Shown here: one piece after another, positions 1-11,066 of the stretch
Layout of the letters: every line of letters starts with the position of its first letter
How positions within the stretch are numbered: position 1 is the stretch's first letter
Assembly: GCA_016630955.3 (NCBI GenBank)
Contig: CM050000.1
Location: 1,116,001-1,180,000, forward strand
Direction: 5' to 3'
DNA length: 64,000 nucleotides
Source of the DNA: Didymella arachidicola
Lineage: Eukaryota; Ascomycota; Dothideomycetes; Pleosporales; Didymellaceae
Made by a program: the position numbers and the translations under genes
The notes under the pieces: generated by a model
Told to the model about the DNA's origin: nothing
Database searches by the model: none
Seen by the model: the letters and a program-made list of their open reading frames with translations, nothing else

Positions 1-2
1 AC

Positions 3-491
3 AATAAGAAGAGTAAGCCCCTGAGTCTCCAACAGCGGAAGGAGTACCAAAGTCAACCTGTATTTTGGTCTCCTCGGAAGGTCAGAGAGGCACACTATCG
101 TCGGAAGATCAATGAGCAAGAACAGGAGGAGCAGCATCTTCAAAAGCTACGTCAGAAGCAAGAGCAAGTAGCAATTAAGCTTCAGAGAGCAAGAGAGGCT
201 CAGGAGAAGCGTACAGAGCGTGAGAGAGCTAAGGAGGTGAGGGTGCAGGAGAAGGCTAAGAAGGCAGCTGAAGCGCAGCGTCAAAGGGACGCTCGTCAAG
301 CTACTACTGCTATCCAATTATCCCAAAAGGGTAAGCGTAAAGCCTTAAAAGCTACCTCAGGTAGCAATAAGCGTCAGAAACAAGCTGGTGATGCTGGTGG
401 TGCGAAAGAAGCCCCTGAGGCACCCTCAGCTCCTCCACCAGTCACTACTCGCCGCGGACGCAACGTTAGGCTTCCAAGTAAATACAAGTAG
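3..491 (+). CDS. Fot1/pogo-like transposase, C-terminal part (partial)
   Basis: The reading frame is open from the window edge to the stop at 489-491. It encodes the Lys/Arg/Gln/Glu-rich coiled-coil tail that follows the DDE catalytic core in the complete copy at 19173-21032, and ends in the same Arg-rich segment and Tyr-Lys C-terminus. The catalytic core is outside the window, so it cannot be judged whether this copy is intact. Confidence 0.9.
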   Translation, partial: NKKSKPLSLQQRKEYQSQPVFWSPRKVREAHYRRKINEQEQEEQHLQKLRQKQEQVAIKLQRAREAQEKRTERERAKEVRVQEKAKKAAEAQRQRDARQATTAIQLSQKGKRKALKATSGSNKRQKQAGDAGGAKEAPEAPSAPPPVTTRRGRNVRLPSKYK

Positions 492-599
492 CACAAGTAG
501 TTCACATAGGTCTATTTACTACTCTACTACAATATTATACAATATTTGCTGTTGTTGGTGGCTCAGTAACCTTATTTTTCAACAAGTCGATAGGATCTC

Positions 600-643
600 A
601 GCGGGGCGTTACGCGATGGTGGGCGTCACGCGCACGGACTCGG
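600..643 (+). repeat. Right terminal inverted repeat of the left-edge transposon
   Basis: Forty-four bases starting AGCGGGGCGTTACG and ending GCACGGACTCGG, identical to 21141-21184 and the exact reverse complement of 19085-19128. It is followed by TA at 644-645. Forty-four bp matches the TIR length of Fot1 of Fusarium oxysporum. Confidence 0.93.
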
Positions 644-645
644 TA

Positions 646-1204
646 GTAAATTCGGCGCATTGCGCGAATCCGCGCATTGCGCGCACAGACACGGTAGCTT
701 CGACGCGCAATCACCAGCAACGCCTCGGATGGTGATCTCTACGTCCCGAAGCGTCTTCCCGACTGGGGAAACCAGTCACTATCGGAGTCCTGTTGACCCA
801 TTTCGCAAAGATGGCAGAGTTCGACGGTATCCATCAAGGAGACATCCGGCCCCTGGGCCATTCTCCAAAACCTGATCGACAGCCTCAATAATAGGACGTT
901 TGCCCGCGCACGCCGCGCTCCTACTAGCTCACGATCCAACATAGATAGCTCACCCAAAAAGGAATCTGATTCCCAATCTAGTCAGGCACACTCCCCTTTT
1001 CCGCCCATTCCTGCGGAGTCGAGCGGACTTGACACTCATTTCGGCTGAAATACAAAATGAATGCTCGTACTGTGGTAGGTATTAAGTACTGTTTGCCCGA
1101 AGCCTAGAGGTCTTTTTCTCTTCTCACAGGTCTTCCAACCTCGCAATCTAACCAGTACACTCTTTTTGGCAACCAACTAATACCACACTCTTTAATCCTT
1201 AATA
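646..1204. other. Intergenic: transposon flank to CE5 esterase promoter
   Basis: No gene is recognised. Just outside the transposon is a short direct repeat built on GCGCATTGCGCG (655-683). The last 200 bases are pyrimidine-rich, as is usual upstream of ascomycete start codons, and probably belong to the promoter and 5' UTR of the esterase at 1205. Confidence 0.5.
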
Positions 1205-2213
1205 ATGTCTTCCATTATCCGCAACGCTCTCGCGCTCAGCGCTGTCGCCGCCATCGCTGTCGCTCAAGGAACCACTTCCCCCAAGCTCGACGCTCCATGC
1301 GCCGATGCCGTTATTTTCATGGCCCGCGGTAACGATGCGCCGTACCAGGACAGCCGTACATTCCCCTTCGTCGAAGCTACGTGCGGCAAGCTAAGGGCTG
1401 AGGGCAAGACCTGCGACTTCATTGAGGTTGTGTTCGGGAGCATGATAAATAGCGACTACTGCACTCAGATTGGTGATGGAGTGCGCAACGGTCTATCCCA
1501 GATCACTGCTTTCAACAAGAAGTGCCCTTGCACGCATCTCATCCTCAACGGCTACTCTCAGGGTGCCTGGATTACCGGAGATATCCTTGGTGGACCTGGT
1601 GGATGCTCCCAGATCACTACTGGTCTAGACAATACCACGGCTCCTGGTAATGCTAGTAAGTATTCTCGGCATGGCAGACTCCAACCTCGAACTGTGTTAA
1701 TGTGGTAATTTAGTTGCTGCTGCTCTCCTCTGGGGCGACGTCCTGCACCAGGCCAACGAGCCATACAACGTTCTTGACGGCGCTGGTCTACAGAAGAGCG
1801 GTCGCGGTGGTGAATCCATCAAGCGCCTAAACCGCTACGCACCTATCCTGCGCTCTTACTGTGCTAAGGGAGACCCAGTCTGCGCCAACGGCAACGACCT
1901 CTCGAAACACTTGAGCTACTTTGAACTGTACACCGACGACGCCTCGACCTGGGCCGTTGGAAAGTTCAACGACGCCGCCCCTCTATGTGCCGCATCCACA
2001 CCTACAGCAAATGCTTCTTCTACTGTCGTCACCTCATCTGTTGGCGTCGCCGCGGCTACCACTCTTGCATCGTCAGGCGCTGCTGCTTCCTCCAGTGTCG
2101 CCGCTCTTCCTGCTTACCCTACATCTCCAGTGCACGTTGCTCCCTTCCCTGTCCCCCAGCCATACGAGCCTAAGTGCATTCCCCGCATTGAGATTGAATA
2201 TGTCTACGTTTGA
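1205..2213 (+). CDS. Secreted carbohydrate esterase family 5 protein (cutinase / acetylxylan esterase-like)
   Basis: Two exons (1205-1655 and 1714-2213) separated by a 58-nt GTAAGT...TAG intron give 316 residues. Residues 1-20 form a signal peptide. The catalytic serine is in GYSQGA (Ser118); Asp204 in KGDPVC and His216 complete the triad expected of the family. Paired cysteines fit the CE5 fold. After the catalytic domain (about residue 235) there is an Ala/Ser/Thr/Val-rich tail of some 60 residues, then a short Pro-rich end. CE5 enzymes hydrolyse cutin or acetylated xylan outside the cell; sequence alone does not decide which substrate. It stands alone between the transposon remnant and a gene-poor stretch. 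Confidence 0.9.
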
Positions 2214-5200
2214 GAGTGAGAAGGACGGAAGATGTAGTGGAGTAGACGTAGTGACAATATTAGATGGGTGTAGATCGATGAAGGAACTATGAAAAGGAAT
2301 GACCGTCGTGGTCGACATTTGTGAGAACTTTCAGCTTTTGTGCGCGATGAGTGCTTTCCGTCTGCTCTGCAAGTGCGCTGTGAATCCTTGCAGAGTCCTA
2401 TGGTCCAATCCATCAGCGTTTAGCCCGGAACGCGCGGTCCTCGCAAACCATCCCTGTATACCTCGTACCCAATTTTCCCTGAATAATTCTGGACATCACG
2501 ATCTACCGGAGGACCCTGCATCCTGCGGTACTCCAGCAAATCCGCCGTCAAATCCGGCATATCCCGTTGAAAGTCCTGCACAACACCGCTATTCATATCA
2601 AATATGACGTCTAGGTTCTCGATGTTGGTCCCATCCAGGATGGTGTGGCTACTCACGCAACCAAAGGCACGTAACACCGATAAACACTCATGCTAACCCC
2701 TGATTATCAAACTGCCGATCGTTTTGTTTGTTGACAACACTGATTATGGCTTACTGTGGTAAGCAAGTAGATCCTTCTTCTTTGTGCAACGAGTTGCGCG
2801 GTACCGTTAACAGATAATCTAGTGGTATCAGAACCAGTGACGGCAAGTCTTTCTGTTCGCTCCGCCCTGTTTAAACAACGTACCTGCGGATTAGTAGTTA
2901 GGTGGGTACCCACTAGCGGATACCCGCTGTTGTACTGTGGTACATGGCATAAGTAGCGTAGGTGGAGAACGGCGACAAGGGGTAAGGACCGAAGATGAGA
3001 GCAGATTTACCGTGTGATCTAACTAATTAAACCATGCTTTCTGTGATAACTCTTGCCATTTATCTAATAGAATGCTGCAAAGGTTTCGCAGCGCATAGTC
3101 TAATTATTCGAAAGTCCGAGACCCACCTATACTACTTATGCCATATACCACAGTATATGTTTTTAACCAATTTTTGTACCTCACTCCGCTCACACGATTG
3201 CGAGGTGCAGTGGTGCAGCTCTTGTTTTGATCAGACAGGTACAAGATACTATAATCGCGTTGTAGTTAGTAAATCCAGGACCAGTCTGTAGACTTCGTTT
3301 CGCCATTATGTGCTGTATGTAATCCTGCAGCTATCAAACTGGCGCACATCACAGTTGTTCGCTGTCACCCCCATCGGCGTGCACGCCAACCCTACCTCTT
3401 CCGTACCTCCCTCTTCGACGCTCATGCCACCGTCTGACTGCGACCATTCTCTAGTCAGTCTCTCAACCCGACCTACAGAGTGCGCTTTCGTGTACCTTCT
3501 GGACTTTACCAGGTGAGACCTTTCCGCCGCCTAGCGCGTGTATTCTGTAACGAAGGGGAGCAGCCGGGAAAGCGATCTCGGGGAAGCCCGTTTCGTCGGA
3601 GGTTCGACTCCACAGCAAATGGGTGGGAAAGGAGATTGGATTGGTCGGGTTTTTTTGCTTCGGCTTTTCTCTTCCCGCACTTGCCAGTAACTTGCTGACG
3701 AAAGGAAACTTTCGCGTCTCACAGATCTTTGCAACTCCAATACACCAGTTGCATCGGCAGCTGTCCATCATTGCTCGAGCCCAACAATCACCCTATCGAC
3801 ACGACTGTCATACAACCGTCTCGCCGGCATCTCTATAGATTGTGTACGGTCTCCACTTCTCGCACAAGGTTCGAATCGTCCCGAGGTTGATGCACGAGTA
3901 TAAATGGCAAGGCTTGAAGGTTGGAAGGCTCCGGGGTTCGGGAGGTTGGGCTGCTTGATTCTGCTCGTTTTGTGTCAGTTTGTTGCTTTAAACCTCGGGA
4001 GCTATAGCACTAAAATGCGGAGCATGCGTTTGAGTTCATGCTGCTCTGACTCACCTGTCTCATCCATTATGGATGCATTTGACGATTCCCTCTCTGTGCT
4101 CCGTTCCCAATGCGAGCTATCGCTCCTCCCTTCTTCCCTGCCGTCTGCTCCATCCCTTTCTTCCCCGTCGGCTCCTCCCTCTTCTTCTTCATCTCCTGTC
4201 GTTTCGATATTTTTTGACATGATTCGTCGTTCGTGACGACAACTACGACACGCCTTCTTCTTTCTGTGACGGGCCATCATCTCTACTCTTGCTGCATCTA
4301 CAGTATTGCTTTCCGCCCCATACTGTACGAGTGAGACCTGAACGTTGTATCACGAAAATCGTGTTACACTCGCCAGGACTCTTCTCAACATGGAACGGTC
4401 CTCCGTGCTCACCACGGATTCGAGACTTTTGGTACCGCGAGCTCGGTGATGTTTGATCACTTCAACCACCGCTGGCAAACTACAGAGCACTGTGATACTC
4501 TGAACCGTGATGCGTGCGGTAGCATATTGTCGTTTGAGTGTACTACGTGCTAGCCCCATGGCAAGTACGAGCGCGAACATATGAGCTCTTTCGCGCGTTC
4601 TGACGTTCTTGGCTCCGACCTGGCCACGCTAGATCCCGTGTTTATGCTCCTCTCTCAGTAGAGTGTCAGGCCGAATGCGTCTGTCGTCGCGCTTTGGATG
4701 ATACCGATGCCGATGCCCGCTTTGTGGCCGAAGTCCACTGCTGTGTGCAAGATCAGAGAAACTGGATGGGGAACTGTCAGGGTATTCCTGAGTTCAGACA
4801 TCTTGGGCAGTGAGTATACAAAAACTTGTAGGCGGTTCTGCAGAGGAACCTCGAGGATGACATGCAAGATCCGCGTGGGGCTAAGCTTTAACAGGGGGGG
4901 GGGGGTTGGCTTATACGGCGTTGGCTCCCTGAATTATTAGAGAAACTAGGAGGCACTGAGAGGAGTCAGAGGGCAGGCACCCTCAGTCCCCGCTTGCGGT
5001 TCCATGGTTATTGTGCAGTCGCTTAGGATTATAGAGCTTAGCAGTTTAGGGCCTGACGAACCGCTATTTTCGTTGACTACTTATTGGTATCAACTATGGT
5101 TGTATGAGGGGCTCCGACAACTCTGGCGCTACTGCGGGAGGGTCAGCAGTAGATGGTCGTCAACCGCACTATTTCGCAACATCCTGCTACCCAAAACAGT

Positions 5201-5883
5201 GCGCGTACACAGACAAGGTCGTGTGTGCCCTCCATCTTCGCCTTCTCTGTGAGGGAACTTTTAGCCTCTGTAGATAGTGTGAAAGAGATGGAGGCGAGAC
5301 TAATCGCAGGTGAAAAAGCTTGCCAACAAGCCAGATGCCATACCCATCAAAAGTCTGAATGCATTGAATTAGAGTGTATGTGCTTTGAGGTTGTTGCGCG
5401 ATGTGCACTTCCCTCGTAATAAAATTCGCTAAGATAAATTCTCTTAAATTAAATGTCCAAGGCTATGAAAGATAAAGATCATTGCACGCTCTTTACCTCT
5501 AGCCATGGTTGTGAGACATATATAAGCAGATTCGGAGAATGACCTCGCCTAAATGCGTTTTCATAGTGGCTGGATGATACATGTGACTCTGCACGCCAGG
5601 CCCCCAATAAATATACGTGGCGTTGATGTTAGCGGTAAGCAACGCTTTTCGATTCGTCTGCGCCCCATCAGTGCATACAACGCATAAAGTAGCGCCTATT
5701 TCTACAAAACCCATCGCCGCTCTGATGAATCCTCAACAATCTTAAGAGCTATGTCCATAAAGTGAGGCTCCTTGCAGTCGATAGCGTTATCAGTCCTCAG
5801 TCACTTCAACTCCCCATCTGTTCCTTTCCAGTTCATCGCTCTGGCCCCTTCGCGTTACATATGCTGAACAACAAGCCTTTGCC
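2214..5883. other. Long gene-poor region
   Basis: About 3.7 kb without a gene I can support. Short open frames exist on both strands. The minus-strand one at 2420-2677 has protein-like composition and could be a gene remnant, and the minus-strand acidic frame at 4002-4280 is low-complexity. None has a recognisable motif, a start context or an intron structure. A run of 12 G lies at 4894-4905. No tRNA, repeat array or TIR was found. Confidence 0.5.
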
Positions 5884-6432
5884 ATGGGGCTTCTATCGGC
5901 CGCAACCGAGGAAGGTAGTACCAAGACTGTTGCTATCAATAAATCTGATTGGACTATCTTCCACTCTGACGACTATGTGAAGACCATCGGAGTCAGAGGT
6001 CTCTCTGCATGCTCGGTCTTTGCTATCATTTCGCTGCGCGCCGCCGCCGTCGCTCATATTGGACCAAATATCTTGGGTTCAAGAAGCCCAACTTCCTTCA
6101 TCCAACTCGCTAGAACCCTGACGGACGAAGGTGTTCGCACGTGTCTGGCTAGTCCACAGCTTTTCCCTCTAGAGAGCAAGACATACATTGTCTGTGCGAC
6201 ACTTGATGACAATGTCATTACTGCTCCGGAGCAACTACGTGTCATGTACCGCAGCACCAAATCCTTGCCCCATGATAGCGTTCAGTGGCATTATGAGCGT
6301 CCGACCGGAGTACTTATCAACGACGAGACCCATTTGGGAACATTTTTCGTCGATGGGAGAAGCGGACAGCCTCGGGTCTTCGTGGAGGATAGAAACATCA
6401 CAGACTGTGTGCGGGCAGAGGCCCCGGCGTAG
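5884..6432 (+). CDS. Uncharacterised protein, 182 residues
   Basis: A complete intronless frame starting at ATG 5884 (GCCATGGGG context). The most conspicuous segment is around residues 36-60, with a Gly-Leu-x-Ala-Cys pattern followed by a small-residue, hydrophobic stretch rich in Ala, Ile and Val ending in AHI. It resembles uncharacterised fungal proteins in which a similar segment precedes a variable tail, but I cannot name a domain and the recollection is weak. A second open frame (6462-6707) begins 30 bases after the stop and may belong to the same transcript through an intron whose borders I could not settle. Confidence 0.55.
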   Translation: MGLLSAATEEGSTKTVAINKSDWTIFHSDDYVKTIGVRGLSACSVFAIISLRAAAVAHIGPNILGSRSPTSFIQLARTLTDEGVRTCLASPQLFPLESKTYIVCATLDDNVITAPEQLRVMYRSTKSLPHDSVQWHYERPTGVLINDETHLGTFFVDGRSGQPRVFVEDRNITDCVRAEAPA

Positions 6433-6461
6433 AAAAGAGGGACTACGTTCCTTCCTATCTA

Positions 6462-6707
6462 ATGAGGGGAAGAGGGAATATACACCCTACAGATGATTAT
6501 GTAACAGAGCACGTGATGCTGGCTAACACAGACGTTCCTGCAACTGCCCCAACCTGGAAATTTGCCATCATGAATGGGCGAACGCAATATCAACTCACGA
6601 TAAGTAACATCGTCATCGAGTCGCAGAACGATCCTCCCCTTAATCAGTGGATTCAGAATGGCCAGAAGTGGATTGTGTGGAATGGACAAAGCTGGGCTAG
6701 TCAGTAG
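6462..6707 (+). CDS. Small open frame, possible last exon of the upstream gene
   Basis: Eighty-one codons with protein-like composition. The C-terminal half is aromatic-rich (WIQNGQKW, WNGQSWAS), which is unusual for random sequence. It has its own ATG, but a CTACAG acceptor-like sequence lies just before the conserved-looking part, so it may be an exon continuing the gene at 5884-6432. No in-phase donor with good consensus was found in that gene, so this remains open. Confidence 0.3.
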   Translation: MRGRGNIHPTDDYVTEHVMLANTDVPATAPTWKFAIMNGRTQYQLTISNIVIESQNDPPLNQWIQNGQKWIVWNGQSWASQ

Positions 6708-6739
6708 CTGTGAAAGAAATCGGATTTTAGTAGCTCAAG

Positions 6740-8207
6740 CTATCCTTCTATGGGGGTATTCAGTGTGACCGGACAGCCCATAATCTTCCGACGTAAAAGC
6801 TGTACGACTCTAGATCGCTGTTTGCTCTCCGCTACATCTAAGGCTGTGCGCCCTTTATTGGAAACCAACGTTGCATCGGCTCCTCTTGAAAGTAGATATG
6901 CTACTATATCATCTCTCCCTTGCTCAGCTGCAGCGAATAGAGGCGTGCCCGCCTCTCCAATGCCCCACTCTAACCATGAGCGGGGATCTTTCTGGAACCA
7001 TATACTATCAATTTGGCAACCCAAGTTGAGCAGAAGCTCAACGATCTCACGGCTGTCTTCGCCTGTCCTTTGCACAGCGAAATGGAGAAGCTGTCCCTGC
7101 TGGACGCTGCGACTTCGATGAAGCAACATTCTGATTGTTCGCGTGACGTGATGGGTCGGAGACGGAGAGGTGGGGTATTATTATTTGCAGAACCTGATCA
7201 TGATTCTCCAGGCATGCATCTTCCATCGCTTTGACAAGCGAGGCTTCTTCGATCTCTGATGTATGCTCGGCCAGGATTCGATGCAGCAATGTCCGTCGAT
7301 TATACTCTGCGGCCGTCCGCACGACACGGAGCCAGAATTCCGCCTTCGCTGCTGGAGTACGATCTAATTGTCTGAGAAGTAGGAGCTGATCCACGGCTGC
7401 TGTCTGGTTGCACTCAATTATGCGGATGATAGCGTCATCATAAGCAGAACTCGCAATGCGGTCTTTGTGTTCAAGCAGCTTGGTCAACACGTGTCTATGC
7501 CCAGCAATAGCGGCAGCCTCGATGGCGTTAAAGAAGCGAAGTCCAGTTGGCTGTGCGTCATCGTCCCAATCCCAGCGGCCCAATAGAAGATGAATTATTG
7601 CCAAGGACCCGGACGAAGCTGCCATAGCCAAAGGCTCTCCAAACAATGATGTGTTTGAAGCGGGATTTGCTCCGTCTTGTAGGAGCCTTTGTACTGCGAT
7701 GGTCTGTTCAACTCCGACGGCTGCTACGAGAGCATTGTCTTTGAGCTCTTCAATTGGGAGATGCCTCTGTCGCTCCGTGGTGATGCAGTCAAGAAGCCTC
7801 CAATACATTAAGGTGTTCACCGAAGAGGTCTCAAGTATTTCTACGTATTGTTCCCGGGGCCCATGTATGGTTTCATCGACAAGGAAGTCCGCTGTGCGAT
7901 TGATGGTGTTGCACAAAAGTAAGTCATTGGCATTTCCTTGTAGCATCTTCGATTGCACAATTCTGTGTCTCATAGACGTTACCAAGTGGCCGCTGAAGGA
8001 GGATAGACTTCGGTAGATGGAATATTGAGCTTTGTACGACTTCGTTGAATTGGCCTTTGGTATGTTAGCATGTGCGTTGGACGGCTGTTTTTAGAAAGCG
8101 CACGGCATGTTTCCCGAAATTTAATTGCACGTTGCAAGTCAGTGTGCTGTACAGCAATGTCAATTGTAAGCTGAAAGAGCTCAATTGGTAGCTCAAGTAA
8201 AGACATT
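6740..8207 (-). pseudogene. F-box / ankyrin-repeat protein gene, probably frameshifted
   Basis: Reading on the minus strand from ATG 8207, the N-terminus has an F-box-like segment (LLELPIELFQLTIDIA...). A probable intron follows (GTGCGC donor, GCTAAC branch site, AAAG acceptor). Then come about 300 residues with ankyrin-like helices and finally two clearer ankyrin repeats (GTPLFAAAEQGRDDIVAYLL). The reading frame changes near 7980-8010 and again near 7090-7135, with no intron of sensible length at either place. F-box/ankyrin genes are large, variable families in filamentous fungi and often decay. Sequencing error or an unusual intron is the alternative. Confidence 0.55.
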
Positions 8208-8299
8208 GCATAAAGGACCGGTGTGTTGTTAGAAAGATGGGGTGGACGTGCGCAAGCTGATCTCAAGTGTTGTGGGGCACCAGCCACTCCCGCGCCCAT

Positions 8300-8730
8300 G
8301 CGAAGTACCCGTACACCGTACCAATAAGATGTCTCGAGTGAGACTCCGCCATCATTTTCACAGGAGGCTCCAATACTGAGGGATTAAATTCTCAGCTCAG
8401 CAAGATGCACTTACTACATCTATAGAAGTCATGTATCTGGGGGCCTTTCCACTCAACACGACATTCACCCAATGCTCTGCTACGCGTAATTTCTAAGGAA
8501 TAGGTCACTCTGTCTTGTATCGCGCATCTGCGATACAATATACACAAAGCTGGCGAACATCATCTCCAACGATCTGGCAGTCATTCGCAGGCTGTTCTCA
8601 GGCGAGAGCCCAAATCTGACACACCCTCCCTGAGACGCTTGGTGAGTGGTCTCTGTGCCCAGATGGAGCATAACTGATCAGAGTTCAGTGATCTGAATGT
8701 TCCTTCGCGCCAATCCGCGTCCTGTCCAAG
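8300..8730. other. Intergenic, 5' region shared by divergent genes
   Basis: Separates the minus-strand F-box/ankyrin gene from the plus-strand iron permease. No gene, repeat or RNA motif recognised; it presumably contains the promoters of both. Confidence 0.4.
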
Positions 8731-10275
8731 ATGTCCAACCCAGTCTTCCAGTGGCTTCGAAGCCCAGGCGCGCGCACCGAGCTCCAGTACTGCGCACCCA
8801 CGCATGTCGCTCACAACAAGATGCTTGCCCCTCTCGTATCTGAGAATCGAGATGAGCTTGCCAAGTCCACAGAGACCTACATTGCCCTAATCAAGCCAAG
8901 GCGTCTTGATCGTTGGCTCGATCGCGTAGTGGAGCTCTCCGGCTCCGAGTTCATTTATGTGACCATACTCCTCGGTCTGCTCGTTTGGGCTTTCCTCGGC
9001 ATCCCTTATGGCTCGGCAGACTCGTACAAGATTGCGATCTCTGATGCGCAGGCAATCATCAACCTAGTCTTCGATGCATTCTTGATGCGTCAGCAGTTCA
9101 ATCAGCATGACAACCTGCTCATGGTCGCTGGATCTCTGCGCTCCCGGATCAGCAGCCACAAGCGTATGCTTGCGTGCCTCGTTGCAACAGGACAGATCAG
9201 TCGCATCGATGCCACGAAGTTTCAGACATTCTTATTACAGGCCAACGCCGAGCAGCTCCCCAAAGAGGGTTGGCTGACAAGACTCTCGAGCATAGTGTCT
9301 TCTTTCCTTGGACATATCGGCACGGCTGTAGGCTTCTGGTGCTGCATTATCGTCTGGATAGGCTTCGGTCCTTCCTGCGGCTGGTCAAACTACTGGCAGC
9401 TCTACATCAACTCAGCTACTTCCGCGCTGATGGTCTTCCTGCTAGCCTTTCTCGCGAACACCCGCGAGCGACACAGTCGCTACAGCGCGGAATGTCTGAA
9501 GGCTATATGGAAAGCTGACGCAGCACTCGAACTCAAGCTCCGGGAACTGACTGGCGACCGAATTGAGAACCCCATCGTCGTACTTGCAGAGCAGAAACGG
9601 AGCGCGGTTCAACGAGCAATCGACTACTATGCCGACTTGGTAGGAACACTTGCTGGCGTCGCGATTCTGGTCCTCGTCATCATCATATGGATCGTGTGCG
9701 GCCCTGCGCTGCGCTTCGATGCAAGCTGGTGGCTCCTGATGGGCACTTATGCCGGACTTGTTGGTCTGAACGATGGCTTCGTGCTGCGCAACATCTGCGA
9801 GGTGCTTAGCGATCACGAGGATGAGCAGTTCGACGAAGTCAACAGGCAGGACCACAACACTCTTGCGGTCATTGGTGTTGAGTCGCTCAACGAGGAACGC
9901 GTCACGGCACAGTCTCTCTCGCACCGCGTTTCTGTGCGTGTTGGCTACTTCTGCTCGCACCAATGGATGGTCGTCGGCGGCGTAATCGTGATCATTGGAC
10001 TAGTTGTTGGTGCTTCGGCCATGCGGTGGAGCGAGACTGGTCAGTTGCTTTGCAACATCCCGCCCAGCATTATCGAGTCATTCTTCACTCTAATCTTGAT
10101 CACGGGTCACAATGTTGGGGAGACGAAGAGGCGCGTCGACCTTCACAACATCCATCTTCGCAGGCTGAAGATGATCTCCTACGTTGAGCAGCAGAGCTCT
10201 GGCGCTGTTGCGGTCGAAGTAGTAGAGCCCAAGATTAGGAGAGCGGTTGACAAAGATGTCTGCATCATGCCCTAG
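8731..10275 (+). CDS. Low-affinity iron permease, Fet4 family
   Basis: A single exon of 514 residues. Hydrophobic segments lie near residues 67-85, 188-212, 222-237, 300-320, 330-345, 415-435 and 445-465, separated by charged stretches. This is the multi-spanning layout of the low-affinity Fe(II) transporter family (yeast Fet4), and length and order of segments match it. Such proteins sit in the plasma membrane and take up Fe(II) and other divalent metals when the high-affinity oxidase-permease route is off. No neighbouring siderophore or reductase gene is present. A metal-transport function is inferred from the family; specificity cannot be read from sequence. Confidence 0.82.
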   Translation: MSNPVFQWLRSPGARTELQYCAPTHVAHNKMLAPLVSENRDELAKSTETYIALIKPRRLDRWLDRVVELSGSEFIYVTILLGLLVWAFLGIPYGSADSYKIAISDAQAIINLVFDAFLMRQQFNQHDNLLMVAGSLRSRISSHKRMLACLVATGQISRIDATKFQTFLLQANAEQLPKEGWLTRLSSIVSSFLGHIGTAVGFWCCIIVWIGFGPSCGWSNYWQLYINSATSALMVFLLAFLANTRERHSRYSAECLKAIWKADAALELKLRELTGDRIENPIVVLAEQKRSAVQRAIDYYADLVGTLAGVAILVLVIIIWIVCGPALRFDASWWLLMGTYAGLVGLNDGFVLRNICEVLSDHEDEQFDEVNRQDHNTLAVIGVESLNEERVTAQSLSHRVSVRVGYFCSHQWMVVGGVIVIIGLVVGASAMRWSETGQLLCNIPPSIIESFFTLILITGHNVGETKRRVDLHNIHLRRLKMISYVEQQSSGAVAVEVVEPKIRRAVDKDVCIMP

Positions 10276-11066
10276 TGTGAGCAACACAGATACCGAGGGC
10301 TCATTGCTGTTCCAGTTTCTCAACACAAGGTTCGTAAATGAGACTGAGGGAGGCTTCGGTGCGTTGACGTCGACGGAAGGTGGTGTCGGAGGAATGTGAG
10401 AGAAGCGAGTGCGAGGTTGTTTCCGTCTTGTTGTTAACGTTTCCAGATCTTGTGCTTCTTTTTTTTTGGACCAACTCAATGTCACTCTTTGAAAACTGCT
10501 GCCTCAATATTGCTTCGGTGCGATTACTTCAGGCCACATTTCTGACGCGTGGACTCAGTGACTAATCACGTTTTTCGTCTTCAAATACCAGCCCAGCCGT
10601 CCACTACTAGCTCGAACTTTGTCCCACAACCTACTTCACGTCCAAGAATGACACTGAGCAATTCGGTTTTGGTCCGGCTGATTCCGCGCTTCTTAATTTC
10701 AATGAGGTTGTTCGGTACAGTCATTTGTTGCGGATGACAGTGTAAAGATTGAAATCGAGCCTCTCATTAGACAATAGATCCTAAGCTCTTTAGGGGTACG
10801 ACTTGACTGCTCTAACTAGGTGCATAGTTCAAGCCCTGGAGCCCATTACATTCCTCCAAAGTAATGTGCGCCGGTGATGAGTATGCACAGCGCGCCAATA
10901 TGCAAAGTGTGACGCAAGAACCCAACGAACCTCTGGTCGTGAAAATGCTGATGGAATGGAACGCCTTTGAACGCCAGTACCCAAACAGAGCGCGTGTCGC
11001 GCGGGTTATCGTAATAGCAACAATGCTCGGAGAAGAAATGCAGGTAATATTAACAGTGCTCTCCGT
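10276..11066. other. Intergenic between two convergent genes
   Basis: Lies between the 3' ends of the iron permease and the GPI inositol-deacylase. Short open frames only; no recognisable gene, RNA or repeat. Confidence 0.45.

Larger units (their letters stand above)
1..643 (+). mobile_element. 3' end of a Fot1/pogo-like DNA transposon, cut by the window edge
   Basis: This stretch matches 20542-21184 of the complete element further right, base for base wherever I compared it and with no indels. It contains the C-terminal coding part of the transposase, about 110 bp of 3' untranslated DNA and the right terminal inverted repeat (600-643). A TA dinucleotide at 644-645 is the expected target-site duplication, and sequence similarity to the other copy stops exactly there. 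The left part lies outside the window. The identity implies two very recent insertions of the same family. Confidence 0.93.

Noticed and set aside
3541..3900. GGTTCGA-type sequences at about 3600 and 3870 that resemble a tRNA T arm.
   Set aside because: The flanking bases do not pair as a five-base T stem and no acceptor or anticodon stem can be found.
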